DNA of 64,000 bases. Origin: Apiotrichum sp. Y4204 (taxonomy: Eukaryota > Basidiomycota > Tremellomycetes > Trichosporonales > Trichosporonaceae). The position numbers and the translations under genes were made by a program. This document shows, piece by piece, positions 36,632 to 48,054 of this stretch. The DNA lies in assembly GCA_025531455.1 (NCBI GenBank), contig JAMYHL010000036.1:62001-126000 (forward strand), written 5' to 3'. The notes under the pieces were generated by a model. That model was not told where the DNA came from. It saw nothing but the letters and a program-made list of their open reading frames with translations, and made no database searches. Position 1 is the stretch's first letter; each line of letters starts with the position of its first letter.

Positions 36632-38119
36632 TTACTCGCCCGTCTTCGGCTTCTTCTGCATGCCACCAGCCTCCTCGTCCGCAGGACGCTTATCGCTCGC
36701 GGCGCCGTTAGTCGGCGCAGCCGCGGCCGGCTTTTTCTTCTTGCGCACCATGGAGGTGAGGTCGTTGACTGGCGCATTCGACGATGGTGCCGCTGCCTGC
36801 GCACTTCCGCTCGGGGCCGGCGCGCCGCCCAGAAGATGGTTGATGCTCTCAGCGACAAAGTCCTGTGCGGGCGGGGCGGCATTGAGCTCCTCGATCTTGA
36901 CCTCGAGGTCGCCAATGAGGGATGCGACGTCGCGCGCCTCGGCCTCGCGCTCCTTGGGGGTCAGGCGGGCCACGTCCGGCGTAATCTCCGCCTTGGTGTC
37001 GTCGCCGTCTGCCGCCTTGAGCTCGGCCGCGCGTAGCTTGAAACCATCCAGCGCCGCCTGCACGTGCTTGAGAGCCGCGGAGCGCCCGCCAGGGGTGAAC
37101 TCCAACACGGTGCCAAGCTGGTAGTGCGATGACGCGAGCGCGCGCGACGACGCAGGGAGAAGCGCCTGCTGGATCTGCACCGCCGACGTGTAGTCCTGTA
37201 CTGCCTGAGGGAAGTTTTCTAGCGGTCAGCTGAGTTCTAGAAAGACAGCTCACCAGTCTCGAGGGAAATGTCCGCTAGGGAGAGGTAGCAGTCCGCGAGT
37301 ACGAGACGCGTCGCTTTGCTCTTGTCCTCTGGGAGGTCGGGCTTCTCGAGCTCGCGCGCGTAGATTGTGCGAGCAACGTCGAGCACGTCCCACGCGGCAT
37401 TGAAGTCGTCCTCGGGCTCGTCCTCGCCGCCCTCACCGCCCTCCTGCTCCTCCTGCTCTTCCCCCTCCTCATCGTCATCTTCGTCACCGTCACCGCCAAA
37501 CACAAAGTTGGCAGTTTTCGCATTGCTCGGCCCCGCGTCTTCCTTCTCCATTGTCGTGTTCTTCGCAACCTCCTCCTTGCCCATCACGCCCTGCTGCGTG
37601 AGGACCAGCTCGTACAGCGCGCGTCCGTACGAGTACAGCAGCGGCGCCATCGTGATGTCGTAGTCGCCGACCAGCTGGCGTCTGCGTGGGTGTTAGTGAT
37701 GTGGAGGCAGCGGAGTTGACATCGGCAGCTGAGGTCTAAAATGCGTAATGTTGCAGGTAGTCATGCTCCCACAAACCGCAGCGCGGGTTGTAGTTCCACT
37801 CACTGAGTCTCGAGCGCCTCGCCATACTTGGCCACACCCTCCTCCCACTGCTTGAGCGCGACGGCCTTCTTGCCCTCAGCAACGAGGCGGGCAACCTTGG
37901 CACGTGTCTCCTCCTCGGAGAGCTTCTCTTCCGGCTGTTCATCGTCGCCATCTCCCGCCTTCTCCTTGCCCTTTTCCTTTCCGGTATCCCCAGCGGCATC
38001 CTCCACAACGGCCGGGTTCTGGTTCTCCACCTCGGACGCGTCCTCGACCTTTGCCGCGCGCGTGTCGGACCTATCGTCAGCTAAGCCAAGGCAAAGCAAG
38101 CAAAGCAGCGAACTTACAT
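36632..38119 (-). CDS. HIF1: NASP/Hif1/Sim3-type histone chaperone (SHNi-TPR)
   Basis: Four exons (38119-38118, 38070-37804, 37681-37254, 37218-36632) give 427 residues. The family binds H3-H4 and assists nuclear import and chromatin assembly. TPR helices are seen at GKKAVALKQWEEGVAKYGEALE, YSYGRALYELVLTQQ, ADCYLSLADISLETENFPQAV and SHYQLGTVLEF. The second TPR is interrupted by an acidic Glu/Asp tract, the SHNi hallmark. The C-terminus has a nuclear-localisation patch, KKKKPA. The start codon is split: AT ends exon 1 and G opens exon 2, across a 47-nt intron (GTAAGT to GCTGACGATAG). The frame before MSDTRAAKV has no other good ATG. Divergent from COQ3. Confidence 0.9.
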
Positions 38120-38487
38120 GTTGGCACTCAAGAATGGATGACGGATAGAGAGTGGATGGCGTGAGAGTAGAAGCAACTGGGTGGCGATTGTACTGCCTGT
38201 GGGCTGTGGGTGAGGAAAAGCAAAAAGCAATCTCGAGCGGGTTGCCTTTTCAACGCGACGCGACGCGCCTCAGGTAGTGGAGCGGGACCAAATGACGGAC
38301 AGTCAAATCGTAATGGTTCATTACAGGTTCAATTTCATATTATTAATGCAAGTCTTAGGACAGGATCCTAATGCCACTTGACGCCTCCTCGCCATCACTC
38401 TGTCGCTTCAGGCGACCGCTCTGGACGAAGTGGAGGAGCGAATATTTCCGTCAGAACACACTCAACAACATCACAATCTCCATCAAA
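38120..38487. promoter_or_regulatory. Divergent promoter region of HIF1 and COQ3
   Basis: 368 bases containing an AT-rich core (CATATTATTAATGC near 38336). No gene is seen. Confidence 0.45.
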
Positions 38488-39631
38488 ATGTCTCGCCGCG
38501 GCCTCACAGCGGCCTCCCCGCTTCTCCGCCTCTGGCAGGGGGCGCGCTCCGTCCGCCCCTCCATCTCGATCCCCGCTTCCCGCTCCTCCCTTCCTTCGAT
38601 TTCCTCCCGCAGCCTAAACACCGTCAACAGCGACGAGATTGCGCACTTTTCCAAACTCTCCGCGCATTGGTGGGACGAGGCGGGCGAGTTTGGCCTCCTG
38701 CACCGCATGAACCCCGCGCGCGTGGAGTATATCCGGCAGAAGGTCGCGCTCGACCCCGCCCGCGAGCCGGAATGGACGTTCGAGGGCCGTCACTCTGACC
38801 GGCAGCGGTTCGAGGAGGCCGGGTCTGGGCGGTGGCTTACCGGCTTGCGGTGTCTTGATGTTGGATGTGGTGGGGGGTTGCTTGCTGAGGTGGGTTTGAG
38901 GTCTTCGACTCTTGACGTTAGAAAACTCATGAACTCCACTATCCCAAGACTCACATCTTCATTTCCGCGTGCTATCATACTGACTCCAGACACTCGCACG
39001 CCTGGGAGGAGACGTCGTCGCGATTGACGCGTCGAGCGACAACATCAACATTGCGCGCGCGCACGCGGAGACGGACCCTCTGCTTCCGTACGTGAACGAG
39101 GAGGGAGAGCGTGCCGCGCCAAAGTCGATTCCGGGACGGTTAGAGTACCGGCACACATCGGCCGAGGCGCTGCGGGCCGCTGGCGAGACTTTCGACCTCG
39201 TGTGCAGCATGGAGGTGATTGAGCATGTCGACTCGCCGGGCGAGTTTCTCAAATGTCTTGGAGACATGGTGCGGCCCGGTGGACATCTCGTGATGAGCAC
39301 GATCTCGCGCACGCAGCTTGCCAAGCTTCTGACTATCACGATCGCCGAGGACCTCCTCCGCTTCGTCACGCCCGGTACGCACCACCACGAGAAGTACATC
39401 CGGCCAGAGGAGCTGCGGCGATTCGTCGCGTCGGACATGGGCGGCGACAAAGTATGGGTGCGCGCCGAGGGCGTCGACGACGTCAACCCCGGCGAGATGG
39501 GCGAGACACAGGGCATCATCTACGACCCGCTCGGCGGCGTGTGGCGTCTCTGGCCTGGCGCGCAGGGCACGTTGCAAAAGCAGCTCGGCGAGATTGTCAA
39601 CTACATGTTCCACGTCAAGAAGCGCGATTAG
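38488..39631 (+). CDS. COQ3: Mitochondrial ubiquinone O-methyltransferase
   Basis: Exons 38488-38889 and 38990-39631 give 347 residues. COQ3 performs both O-methylations in coenzyme Q synthesis on the matrix side of the inner membrane. The first 45 residues are Arg/Ser/Leu-rich without acids, a mitochondrial presequence. [18 protein letters not shown] and [13 protein letters not shown] match the family. SAM motif I is [12 protein letters not shown] (residues 123-134), joined across a 100-nt intron to [31 protein letters not shown] and [13 protein letters not shown] complete the methyltransferase core. Confidence 0.95.
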
Positions 39632-40334
39632 GAGAGGGATCGCGGCAGGATAGATCGCATTGAGGATATGTCAGAAGTAGGCGTATGCATCACCCATCGA
39701 GATAACTGTGAGCTGTGTAAGGTGTAGTCGGTGCTGTCGGACAGTGGGCATGGCGGGGTTTCGTCGTAATGAGTGTCTGCGCTTCGATCATCATGGTCTG
39801 TCTGCTGATTATCGATCTGCATATCTGAAAGCGACTGATTCACAAGCAAGGATCAAGACCACGAAGAGGATAATCGTGTACCGTGCATTCTCGAACACAC
39901 TAGTCTAGTGTTCTGCAACAGTTGCTCGTCATCATCCTCCACACCCTCCACAACATCTCCGGGCAGTGGACAGCGGGCATCGGCCTCGGCCCAGCAGCAC
40001 CGGCGGCGATCCTCGTCAGCATCAACGACGGCACAGCGCGGCGGCCAGGCAGAACCCACCAGAAGCAAAAACGCACTGACTGTCAGCCAAAAAATTGCTT
40101 CCGCTCCCACCCCGCGTCGGTCCAGAACCGCCCATGCACTGTAAGTACTGTAAGCACCCACGTTTGCGTTCGGCACCTCGGCACATTCGCAGAGCGGCCG
40201 ATTGGCTGGCTGCGGAGCGTGGGGGGGGATATTTCAACCCCCGGCAACCCCGAGTGGTTTGTCGCCTCCATCCATCATCTTGTCACCTTCATCTCTTCTT
40301 GCCACCACACAAACTACAACTTAATCAATCCACA
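39632..40334. other. Intergenic between COQ3 and MIX17
   Basis: 703 bases. No gene could be supported. On the minus strand near 40070 the sequence TTTTTTGGCTGACAG looks like an intron end, and short frames occur on both strands, but none gives a recognisable or complete product. Confidence 0.4.
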
Positions 40335-40947
40335 ATGCCCCGCTCTGTGAGTATCTCAGCTGGTCAAAGGCCGTCATCAGCTGGCCCTCTAGTGCTAACC
40401 GCAGTCTCGCTCCTCCGCGCGCCCCGCGCCCCGCCCCGCCCCCGCCGCCCCGGCCGGCAGCCGCTCAGCCCACACCGCCGCGTACCCCGCGCAGGCCCCG
40501 CCCGTGCAGCACGCCCCCGTCGCCGGCCAGAAGCAGCCGGGTCTCCTCGCGCAGACTGCCTCGACCATGGGCGGTGCCATGGCCGGCTCGGTCGTCGGAC
40601 ACGGTATCTCGAACATGCTCTTTGGCGGGTCGTCGCACGCCGCCGCGCCCCCGCCCCCCTCGGAGATCCCCGCCCAGCAGCAGGCCATGGGTGCCAGCTG
40701 TGACGTCCAGGCTAAGGGTGAGTGCTGCGCCGAAAGGCCCCGGTAGTGTTGGATGAGATTGGGTGGCAACACCGCTTGCTCAAGTTAACACCACCAACCC
40801 TTGCTATTCTCTTTTAGAAGTGGTTCAGCAAACTGACTCTCTCTAGACTTCACAAAGTGCCTCGAGGCCACCAACGGCGACATGACCTCGTGCTCGTACT
40901 ACCTTGAGGCCCTCAAGGCGTGCCAGGCCGCCGCCAAGCCGTACTAA
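40335..40947 (+). CDS. MIX17: Twin-CX9C protein of the CHCHD2/Mix17 family
   Basis: Three exons (40335-40346, 40405-40717, 40847-40947) give 141 residues. The family resides in the mitochondrial intermembrane space and is imported by the Mia40 relay. The C-terminal CHCH domain has C103/C113 and C124/C134, a perfect twin CX9C. The central hydrophobic, Gly-rich helix TMGGAMAGSVVGHGISNMLFG is the other family hallmark. The N-terminus is Ala/Pro/Arg-rich. The first coding exon has only 12 nt (MPRS). Convergent with PRP31. Confidence 0.93.
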
Positions 40948-41343
40948 GCGCTCCGCTACGCTTCAGTGTGCCAGGAAATGTACATGTGTAGAGTAGCTAG
41001 ACGCGAGTACGAGGCGTTATCATAGGTAGCATGCAGTCATCAACATGTTTGTGGAGCAGAGAGTGGGAGGGAGTGAGGGGAAGTAGGTGTGAAAGTGCGA
41101 CTTGGAGTCAGAAGCAGTCTTTTTTTTTTCTGTTCGGTTTTAGTGGCAACAATGTCAGCATTCCGTGGCTTACGATTGCGCGCAACGGAACTCAGTAGCA
41201 GCAACCAACAACTAACCGACGATTACTATGTGTCGACAGACATGACCCCCGAGGCAACAGCCAGCCTCAGTCGGGCCATGGACGCACATACTTCACAGTG
41301 GCTACAGGTTGCATCTCTACGATTGATATCTACTACCCCGCGG
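40948..41343. other. 3'-3' spacer between MIX17 and PRP31
   Basis: 396 bases between convergent stops. A T9 run lies near 41120. No gene is seen. Confidence 0.4.
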
Positions 41344-43096
41344 CTACTTCTGCCCAGGAATGCTGCTTCCGTCTTTACGCACATGCGTAAATGTTCCCGG
41401 CGCAAACCAGCGGTCGTTGGCCTCCTTGACCTTTTGCGCGGCCGACAGACTTGGCGTGACAATCTCCATGCCCTGGACCGGCGTAAAGGACAGGCTGGTG
41501 GCCATGCCGCTGCCCGCGTCCGAGGAGAGGGCGCTGCGGCCAATGAGCTGCGTGCGCAGGCGGTTTGCGCGCGACAGCTTGGCCTTGGACCGCGAGTCGG
41601 CCACCTGGCCGCGCACGCGCCCAGCAGCGCCGAGCATACCCAGTCCGACCGTCTCGTCGTCGACGCCAATCTCCTCCTCCGCCTTGCCAAACTCCATCCG
41701 GTTCTGCATCTTGCGCATCTCGGTCTGCGCCAGCTGGTCCTTGAGCTTGCGAGCCCTGCAGTGTCAGCTTTGAAGATAGGAATTCGCTCAGCTTAGCACG
41801 TACCTCCGTCCGCCGCGCTTTTTCCGCGCCGTTTCCTGCGGCACCGGCAGAGCCTTGATAATCTTTGTCGGATTCGGCTCGGACATCTTCTCGATCTTCT
41901 TCGTGAGCTCGGCGAACATCTTGCGGCCGTACGCGCCCGCACGGTCCGACTTGTTCGCGTCGATGCGCGCCGCGAGCGACACCTTGGCGGCAACGACGCG
42001 CTGTGCGCGGCGTCGGTCGGTCGGCGCCGCAGACTGCACGAGCGGCGACTGAAAGATGAAGCCCGTGTGACGCTGCTGCGAGATGCTGCTCAGGTGCGAG
42101 GACGCCATGCTCTTCTTCAGTGCGCCGTACAGCATGATGTTGCAGCTCGGCGCGCGCGAGAACGCATGCAGACCACCAGCAAGACCGAGAAGCTTGGCCG
42201 CAATGCCGGTCCCGACGATGGCGGAGATGTTTGGTGCGACCGCGCTCATCCGGCTCTCGACATAGTCGAAGATCTGCTCACGCGCAGAACGCAGCTCACG
42301 CGCGACCTCAATCGCACGCTGAGTGGTAACCCACTCTGCGGTGCTCAGTGGCCGGCCACGCGAGGATGTCGCCGTCAGGGTGATGGAGAGGACGGTCGCC
42401 GGCGGAAGCGTCGAGGGCATCACCGCCTTTGTCAAGTCGTCAATGTTCCCGATCGCCTCCACAGCCGCAATGTACGTCCACGGCTCGGCGATCAGCTGCT
42501 CGAGCTCCGGGAACCGCGGTCCGTAGTGATCACGAATGAATTTGTGCACCAGCATGATCTCGTTGTCCACCTCGACACTCATGTTGTTCGCCGTGACGAC
42601 GAGGTGGTATTCGGGGTTCTCCTCGAGCGGTCCACCAGATGTCGTGGACATGTCCGTCGGCTCGGCAGTGTATCGTTGGATTCCCTGGAGTAAGTGAGCG
42701 GATGGATCACAAATTCCGATATCCACAATAACTTACCTCAAGCACCTCCTTGAGCTTCTTGCCCGTCATGAGCTTCGCGACCTTGGCGACGTCCTCGACG
42801 CCAGCCAGATCGGTGCGCTCGACTTCGTCCGCGTCGAGCTCGTCGGCGGGACGCACGCCACCCTCGGGAACGTAACCCGCTGCACTTGATCCGTCCTCCA
42901 TGCGCACATCCCCTCCGCCTTCCTCGTCGTCCTCGTCCAGGTCATCCGCGAGCGACCGCTTGACGCCCTTGCTCGGTACCGGCGGCGGGAGCATCATTCC
43001 TGCACTGCTGCTCGGGCCCGCGGACACGGCGGGAGACTCCTCCTCCCCGTCGGAGAGGCCGTCAAAGTCGGCGAGCAGCGAGTCGGCGAGAGACAT
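41344..43096 (-). CDS. PRP31: U4/U6 snRNP protein PRP31
   Basis: Three exons (43096-42737, 42684-41804, 41755-41344) give 550 residues. Prp31 bridges U4 snRNA and 15.5K/Snu13 in the tri-snRNP. The acidic N-terminus is followed by the NOSIC-type helices ([34 protein letters not shown]). The Nop domain shows [43 protein letters not shown], and KVSLAARID. The C-terminus contains [20 protein letters not shown] and the GKAEEEIG segment typical of Prp31. Its 52- and 48-nt introns are phase-consistent. Divergent from the PPR gene, with 981 bases between starts. Confidence 0.96.
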
Positions 43097-44077
43097 GGCT
43101 GCGGATGGTGAAGAGAGTGCGGTGGATTGTGGGATTTGAGAATTCGAGGTGGCAAAACAACGTTTGGTCGCCAGGTTTGTCGAGAGTCCAGAGAGCTGAG
43201 AGTTGGCTGCCTTCCTTCAAGCTGCATGAGGTCAATCAGGTTGACTCATGCGGAATCGGCATGGGAATCGCGTGATTTTTTACCCCCGTCAACCTCCACT
43301 TATTCCGTACATCCGGGATTTAATCACTCCGAATCGGCAGGCGAGATTTCACAGAAGCCAAAAACTTCGGAGCAGCGCGCCGCCACTCCGAAATGGAATC
43401 ACACACTGGTCAGAGGGCAGACAGGCACTCCCGAACAGCGAGTCCAGCACGCTGCGCTGCTATGATGACATGCATATCTTCTCAATCGCCGGACTACGAA
43501 TTAGTGTGGGAAAACTCGGACTTGTATGCCTTGGAGCTGCTGTAGCATGGTAGTAGTTACTATTCGAGTGTCGTGGCCGTAGATAGGCCGTAGCGGTGGA
43601 TGTCATTAGTCTGCCCAAAGTGCTGTGGTATCTCTGTACCGTCATTGGAACGACCAGCAAAACACAACTGGACTAAAAGGGGCTCGATTAAACTTTTGAT
43701 TGCTCTTTGCTCTTTTGTTCAGAGTGTGTCTCGCCTTTGTGCCGAACCGCGATTTTCCGTGTCGCAAGCCAACAAAGCCATCCACAACCACAGGACAGGA
43801 CAATATCCACCCGAGAGCCATCACTTGCCCTTCACCCGGAACTGTCAATCCTGGCTCGCTCATCATCGCATCACTCAACAGTACTCGCCACCCAACACAG
43901 GTCTCTCCGGACCTCACCCCCTGTCTCCCGTCGACGCCGAGAGGAAGAGGAGGCACTCGAAGCTCTCATCGCATCGCTCGTCCGACCTAGACATGGCCTC
44001 CGACTAGCCATAATTTTCAAGCCCCACCTCCATCCCCTCCCCCCTTCCTCCCTCGCCCTCTTCTCATACCCGCGGCG
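43097..44077. promoter_or_regulatory. Divergent promoter region of PRP31 and the PPR gene
   Basis: 981 bases without a gene. CTCCGAA occurs at 43327-43333 and 43386-43392, and its complement TTCGGAG at 43366-43372, three copies within 66 bases. The last 200 bases before 44078 form a CT-rich leader. Confidence 0.45.
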
Positions 44078-47000
44078 ATGGCCTGCCCCACTCCCCAGGC
44101 CATCGCCATGTCCGGCCGTCTTGCCCCTTCGACCATTGCCCATGTGCTGCGCCTCGTCGGCTCGTCATATCTCGAGGCAGGACCGTCTTCCAGAGTGTAC
44201 CGCAGCCTTCCGCGAGCTCTCAGTGTAGGTCGAGAGACGTCGGGACTGGGGCCTCGGCAAGAGATGCTGACTGCCCAGTCGGTAACATCGGTCCGCGCCT
44301 CGCGCCGCTTTGCCTCCTCTGCACACGCGCTGCTGGAAAGCAGAGACATGAGTCATCTCGACATGGGTCATCTCGAGCAGCCGTTTGTTCTCACGCCGAA
44401 GAAGAACAAGGACTACCCCCGCGAAAGAACATTACCCACTCCGAAATGGGCGTTTATTCCCCAAGAAGATGTCAAAGCTCTTTTTGGTCTCCCGAGGCCG
44501 AGGCCCGCTGCCTTCCGAGAACGCTTCCAGGCCGCCGGAGGCAACCCCGCGATTCTCCTCCCTGCGCGTCGGTTAGAAGCTGTCGCTGAAATCTGGTGCT
44601 CGCCCGACACTGGGCGGGCCGACTGGGTGTGGCTTCTCAATCTCCTCAACGATATCAAGGCCGCATCACCAAAGTGGGACGAAGTGCCCGGGTCGGAGTC
44701 CCTGTTCCGGGTGTTGCGCGGAATGGCGTTTGCCATCTCGGGCGACTGGGACACAGCACGTGCAAATGTCGCTGTCGGCATCAAGGCCGCATTAGCGGCT
44801 TCTCCCTCCCCGGACCTATTTCCAGAGCGCGACCTGTTTGTCATCGAACAGTATGTTGAGCTGTGCAGGGACGAGAACCGGATAGAGGACATTGGCCAGG
44901 TTGTCAAGTTTGCCGGCCAGCAACTCCATAAGCGCCTGAGCCAGATCCCTGGCACGCAAGTCGGAGGCCGACCGCAAGCTGTCCGCCTCCGCCACCTTTT
45001 ACAAACGGCGTTGAACGACATTCGGCAGCCGATGAAGTGGCTCGAGCAGCAGCAGACCGTGCCCGGTCGCGACGGCGGCTTTTCGCGGGCCAACTACCAT
45101 CTCGCAGTGGTTCTACTGGCGTCACTGGTGTCCGACAAGTCACGCGTCAGCGATGCGTTTGTCTTCTGGAGGGGTTTAATTCAGCACTTCAACTCGACCT
45201 CGATCCCGCCGGTGGTTGCATCCGGCCTCGCAGCCAACCTCGCCCGCGAGGGTAATGTTGAGGCTGCAAAGCAGGTGTTTGCGTCGCTGCACGAAAAGCA
45301 TGCCTCTGTTCCTCACTCAGCCCTCTCGCGCGAACTGTGGATGTACGCAACTCTGGGCGAAGTGGACGAGGCGCGCCGTCTTTGGAACCGGATCACATCG
45401 CGATACCAACCGACACAGAGGGACCAGATGGCGCTGGCCATGGCGTATGCTGCCCGCGGCGACATCGTGGGTGCGAGGCAGATGCTCCACAACTTTTACG
45501 GCTCTGAACTGGAAGGCAATGTCGACGCGCTTGCTATCCTCCAGCGTGCCTGCATTGCCATGAACGACAGCGAGGGTGCTCTCAAGTACCTCAACCTCGC
45601 CCCTAACAAGACGCCGACTCGACAGCTGTTTGAGCCGCTTCTGGTCCTCTACGCCAAGCAGGCGGATGTCGACAATGCAGTGGATCTGTTCCAGCGCATG
45701 ATTTCTGCCGGTCTCGTGCCAAGCAGGGACGCCTTTACCTCGCTCATCTCGGCGTTCGCAAACAAGGCGGACTATGTGAACGCTGGCTACGTGTTCAAGG
45801 CCATGCAGGACGGTGGAATTGAGCCCGACAGCATCGCGTGGGCGGCATTGCTCAACGCGTCGATCGAGGCCGGCGAGTGGTTGCTCGCTGCCCAACAGTG
45901 CGAGGCTATTCCGACCGCGCTGATGCGCACTCCCGAACTCGCGACAACAGTGCTCAAAGCATATGTCCTCGTTCGCGCACCCAACAGAGTCATCATGAAA
46001 ACATTCCGCCGCATGCACAACCCGACAGAGCAAGCGTGGGCACTCGCTATTATGGCCGCCGCCGATGATGGCAACCTCGTTCTCGGCCAATCACTATTCG
46101 ACGAAATGGACTCGAAGTCGAAATTGGATCCACTGTCCGCCGCGCCGAACGTCTACGTCTACTCGATCCTCCTTGGAATGTACCTCAAGGCCGGCGACCG
46201 TGACTCTGCACGTTCCGTGTATGATACCATGCTGTTCAACAATGTGCTGCCTAGCAGCGTCACATATGGTATCATCACCACCTCGTACTCGAACTCGCCA
46301 GGTGACAGTTCTGCCGATCAGGCCCACTCGTTTGCCATGTCGGTGTACGACCTCGTTATCGCCGCGGAGCAGAAACATGCTCGCGGCGCGGCCTCTGAAA
46401 ACGTCTTTGGTCCGCTGCTCATCGCTGCAGGCCGCTCGAAGGACCTTGAAAGCGTGCGCCAGTATTACGACTTTATCCGCTCCACGGGCTGCAACTCGAT
46501 AACCCTCACGGCCAAGCTCATGGAGGCGTATCGCCGCAGCGGCGATACCAAGCAGGTGTACCGTCTCTGGTTGCGTCTGTTTAGGAATGCCGTGCGGACA
46601 GTCCCAAGCCGCAACCAGTCACTCGAGGACGGGTTGGAGCAGCCCCTCGTGCGTTCGCAGAATAATATACTCTGTGTGCCCATGTCGATCACCATCAAGG
46701 CTATGGCCGAGGCCGGCCTGCACAGCCGCCTGAGGAAGCTATGGAAGAGCGTGCGTCGCAGTGGATTCGGGTTCGATGCCGCAAACTACAACCATATGGC
46801 TACCGCGCTTGCTGTCACGGGCGACGTCGAGGGCGCATTCCACATTGTGGACCGTGTGCTTATCCCACGATTCGAAGAGGTTCGCGAGCGGTACCAGAGG
46901 GAGATGCGTGAGAGAGAGACGCTTCTCCCCGTTGACGCCGACTTCACCCCGGACGACATTCCCGACGCAGAGTTGGACGCAATGGGTGATTGGGATATCT

Positions 47001-47551
47001 CGGCGTCAGCGGCCTCGAAGGAATCAGCTCCAGGAAACGAGCCTCCTCTCACGACCGACGACGTTGCCGAGTTTGGTCCCCGCGTGTCCAACCGCCGTCG
47101 AGAGTTCCTTGCCACTTTCAGTCCACGCGGGCGCGAGAGGCGTGAATACGAGGAGGAGGAGGATGTACGGCCGGACACGGATCTTCTTCGTTACTGGCGC
47201 CCGTCCGACGTGTTGTGGCGGCCAACGGCAGCAACACTCAACGTCCTCGACCAGGCGTACTCGCAGCTCGAGGATCAGCGCGCCTACCGCGCATGGGTCG
47301 GCCTGTCTGTCGGCGATGAGACCGAGGGTGACGACGAGTATTTCGACCCCACCGTCGAGCCCCCGGTCGTCACCCTTCCCCAGTTCAACAATACCACGGT
47401 CAAGAACCAGGACAGCACCCCGAAGCGCATGTCCCCGAAACTCATCCTCCTCCGCCTCAACCGCAAGTACGCGCGCGCCGTTGCCCTCGTCTCGTTCCAC
47501 CGCCGCAAGCGCATGCGCGCCGAGTATCAGGGCAAGTCTAAGAAAGCCTAA
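44078..47551 (+). CDS. Large pentatricopeptide-repeat protein, probably mitochondrial
   Basis: A single exon of 1157 residues. PPR proteins are organellar RNA-binding proteins acting in transcript stability, processing or translation. Repeat units are visible at about 533-605 (AVDLFQRMISAGLVPSRDAF, then YVFKAMQDGGIEPDSIAWAA), 690-740 (VYVYSILLGMYLKAGDRDSA, then YDTMLFNNVLPSSVTYG) and 897-935 (YNHMATALAVTGDVEGAFHI), with more degenerate helices from about 350. The N-terminal 80 residues are Arg/Ser/Ala-rich as in a presequence, and the C-terminus ends in a basic helix (RRKRMRAEYQGKSKKA). The first ATG was used; MSGRLAPST at 44108 is an alternative. The specific ortholog (for example a Cya5- or Rmd9-like factor) cannot be named by eye. 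Confidence 0.85.
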   Translation: MACPTPQAIAMSGRLAPSTIAHVLRLVGSSYLEAGPSSRVYRSLPRALSVGRETSGLGPRQEMLTAQSVTSVRASRRFASSAHALLESRDMSHLDMGHLEQPFVLTPKKNKDYPRERTLPTPKWAFIPQEDVKALFGLPRPRPAAFRERFQAAGGNPAILLPARRLEAVAEIWCSPDTGRADWVWLLNLLNDIKAASPKWDEVPGSESLFRVLRGMAFAISGDWDTARANVAVGIKAALAASPSPDLFPERDLFVIEQYVELCRDENRIEDIGQVVKFAGQQLHKRLSQIPGTQVGGRPQAVRLRHLLQTALNDIRQPMKWLEQQQTVPGRDGGFSRANYHLAVVLLASLVSDKSRVSDAFVFWRGLIQHFNSTSIPPVVASGLAANLAREGNVEAAKQVFASLHEKHASVPHSALSRELWMYATLGEVDEARRLWNRITSRYQPTQRDQMALAMAYAARGDIVGARQMLHNFYGSELEGNVDALAILQRACIAMNDSEGALKYLNLAPNKTPTRQLFEPLLVLYAKQADVDNAVDLFQRMISAGLVPSRDAFTSLISAFANKADYVNAGYVFKAMQDGGIEPDSIAWAALLNASIEAGEWLLAAQQCEAIPTALMRTPELATTVLKAYVLVRAPNRVIMKTFRRMHNPTEQAWALAIMAAADDGNLVLGQSLFDEMDSKSKLDPLSAAPNVYVYSILLGMYLKAGDRDSARSVYDTMLFNNVLPSSVTYGIITTSYSNSPGDSSADQAHSFAMSVYDLVIAAEQKHARGAASENVFGPLLIAAGRSKDLESVRQYYDFIRSTGCNSITLTAKLMEAYRRSGDTKQVYRLWLRLFRNAVRTVPSRNQSLEDGLEQPLVRSQNNILCVPMSITIKAMAEAGLHSRLRKLWKSVRRSGFGFDAANYNHMATALAVTGDVEGAFHIVDRVLIPRFEEVRERYQREMRERETLLPVDADFTPDDIPDAELDAMGDWDISASAASKESAPGNEPPLTTDDVAEFGPRVSNRRREFLATFSPRGRERREYEEEEDVRPDTDLLRYWRPSDVLWRPTAATLNVLDQAYSQLEDQRAYRAWVGLSVGDETEGDDEYFDPTVEPPVVTLPQFNNTTVKNQDSTPKRMSPKLILLRLNRKYARAVALVSFHRRKRMRAEYQGKSKKA

Positions 47552-48054
47552 GTCTAGAGAATACGGTCTAGAGTTGTCGCTCCCCCAGCCTCCATTACCC
47601 CACCATCCCTCTTTCATCGTCCATCGTTCCCTCATGGTTGCATACATTTCTTCTCTCATTGCATCTCAAGTGTCGCATCACTATCAAGCATTTGGACTGC
47701 CTCCCCATTCATAACATAGCATGCATCAATGCATTGGATCCGATCAAGTGGTGGAAGCTGGGCGGGGCAGGGAACGTGCACGAAGACATTTCATGACGTC
47801 AGTCACGAGACATGAAACTTGCGTTAGACGCGCTAGACGATCGTGCAGATCATGTGGACCGAGCCCGATCGTCCCCCGCTGTCCTCCGTTGGATCCACGT
47901 TTGCAGCCAAAGTTCTCCAACGGAACACAGCCTTCACAACGGCCCTCAAGTAACGAGCCGTCAAGCAACTGCTCTTCACGCCGACACCGGACAGAGATCA
48001 AAGATCAGAGACTCCACAGTAGCCTCGAACAACTCAACTCATCCATCTAACCCA
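47552..48054. other. Intergenic upstream of the orphan gene
   Basis: 503 bases, tandem orientation. No gene or clear element is seen. Confidence 0.4.

Noticed and set aside
39853..40176. Possible small minus-strand gene with an intron-like TTTTTTGGCTGACAG
   Set aside because: The acceptor-like motif is good, but I found no donor and start that give a coherent product in phase.
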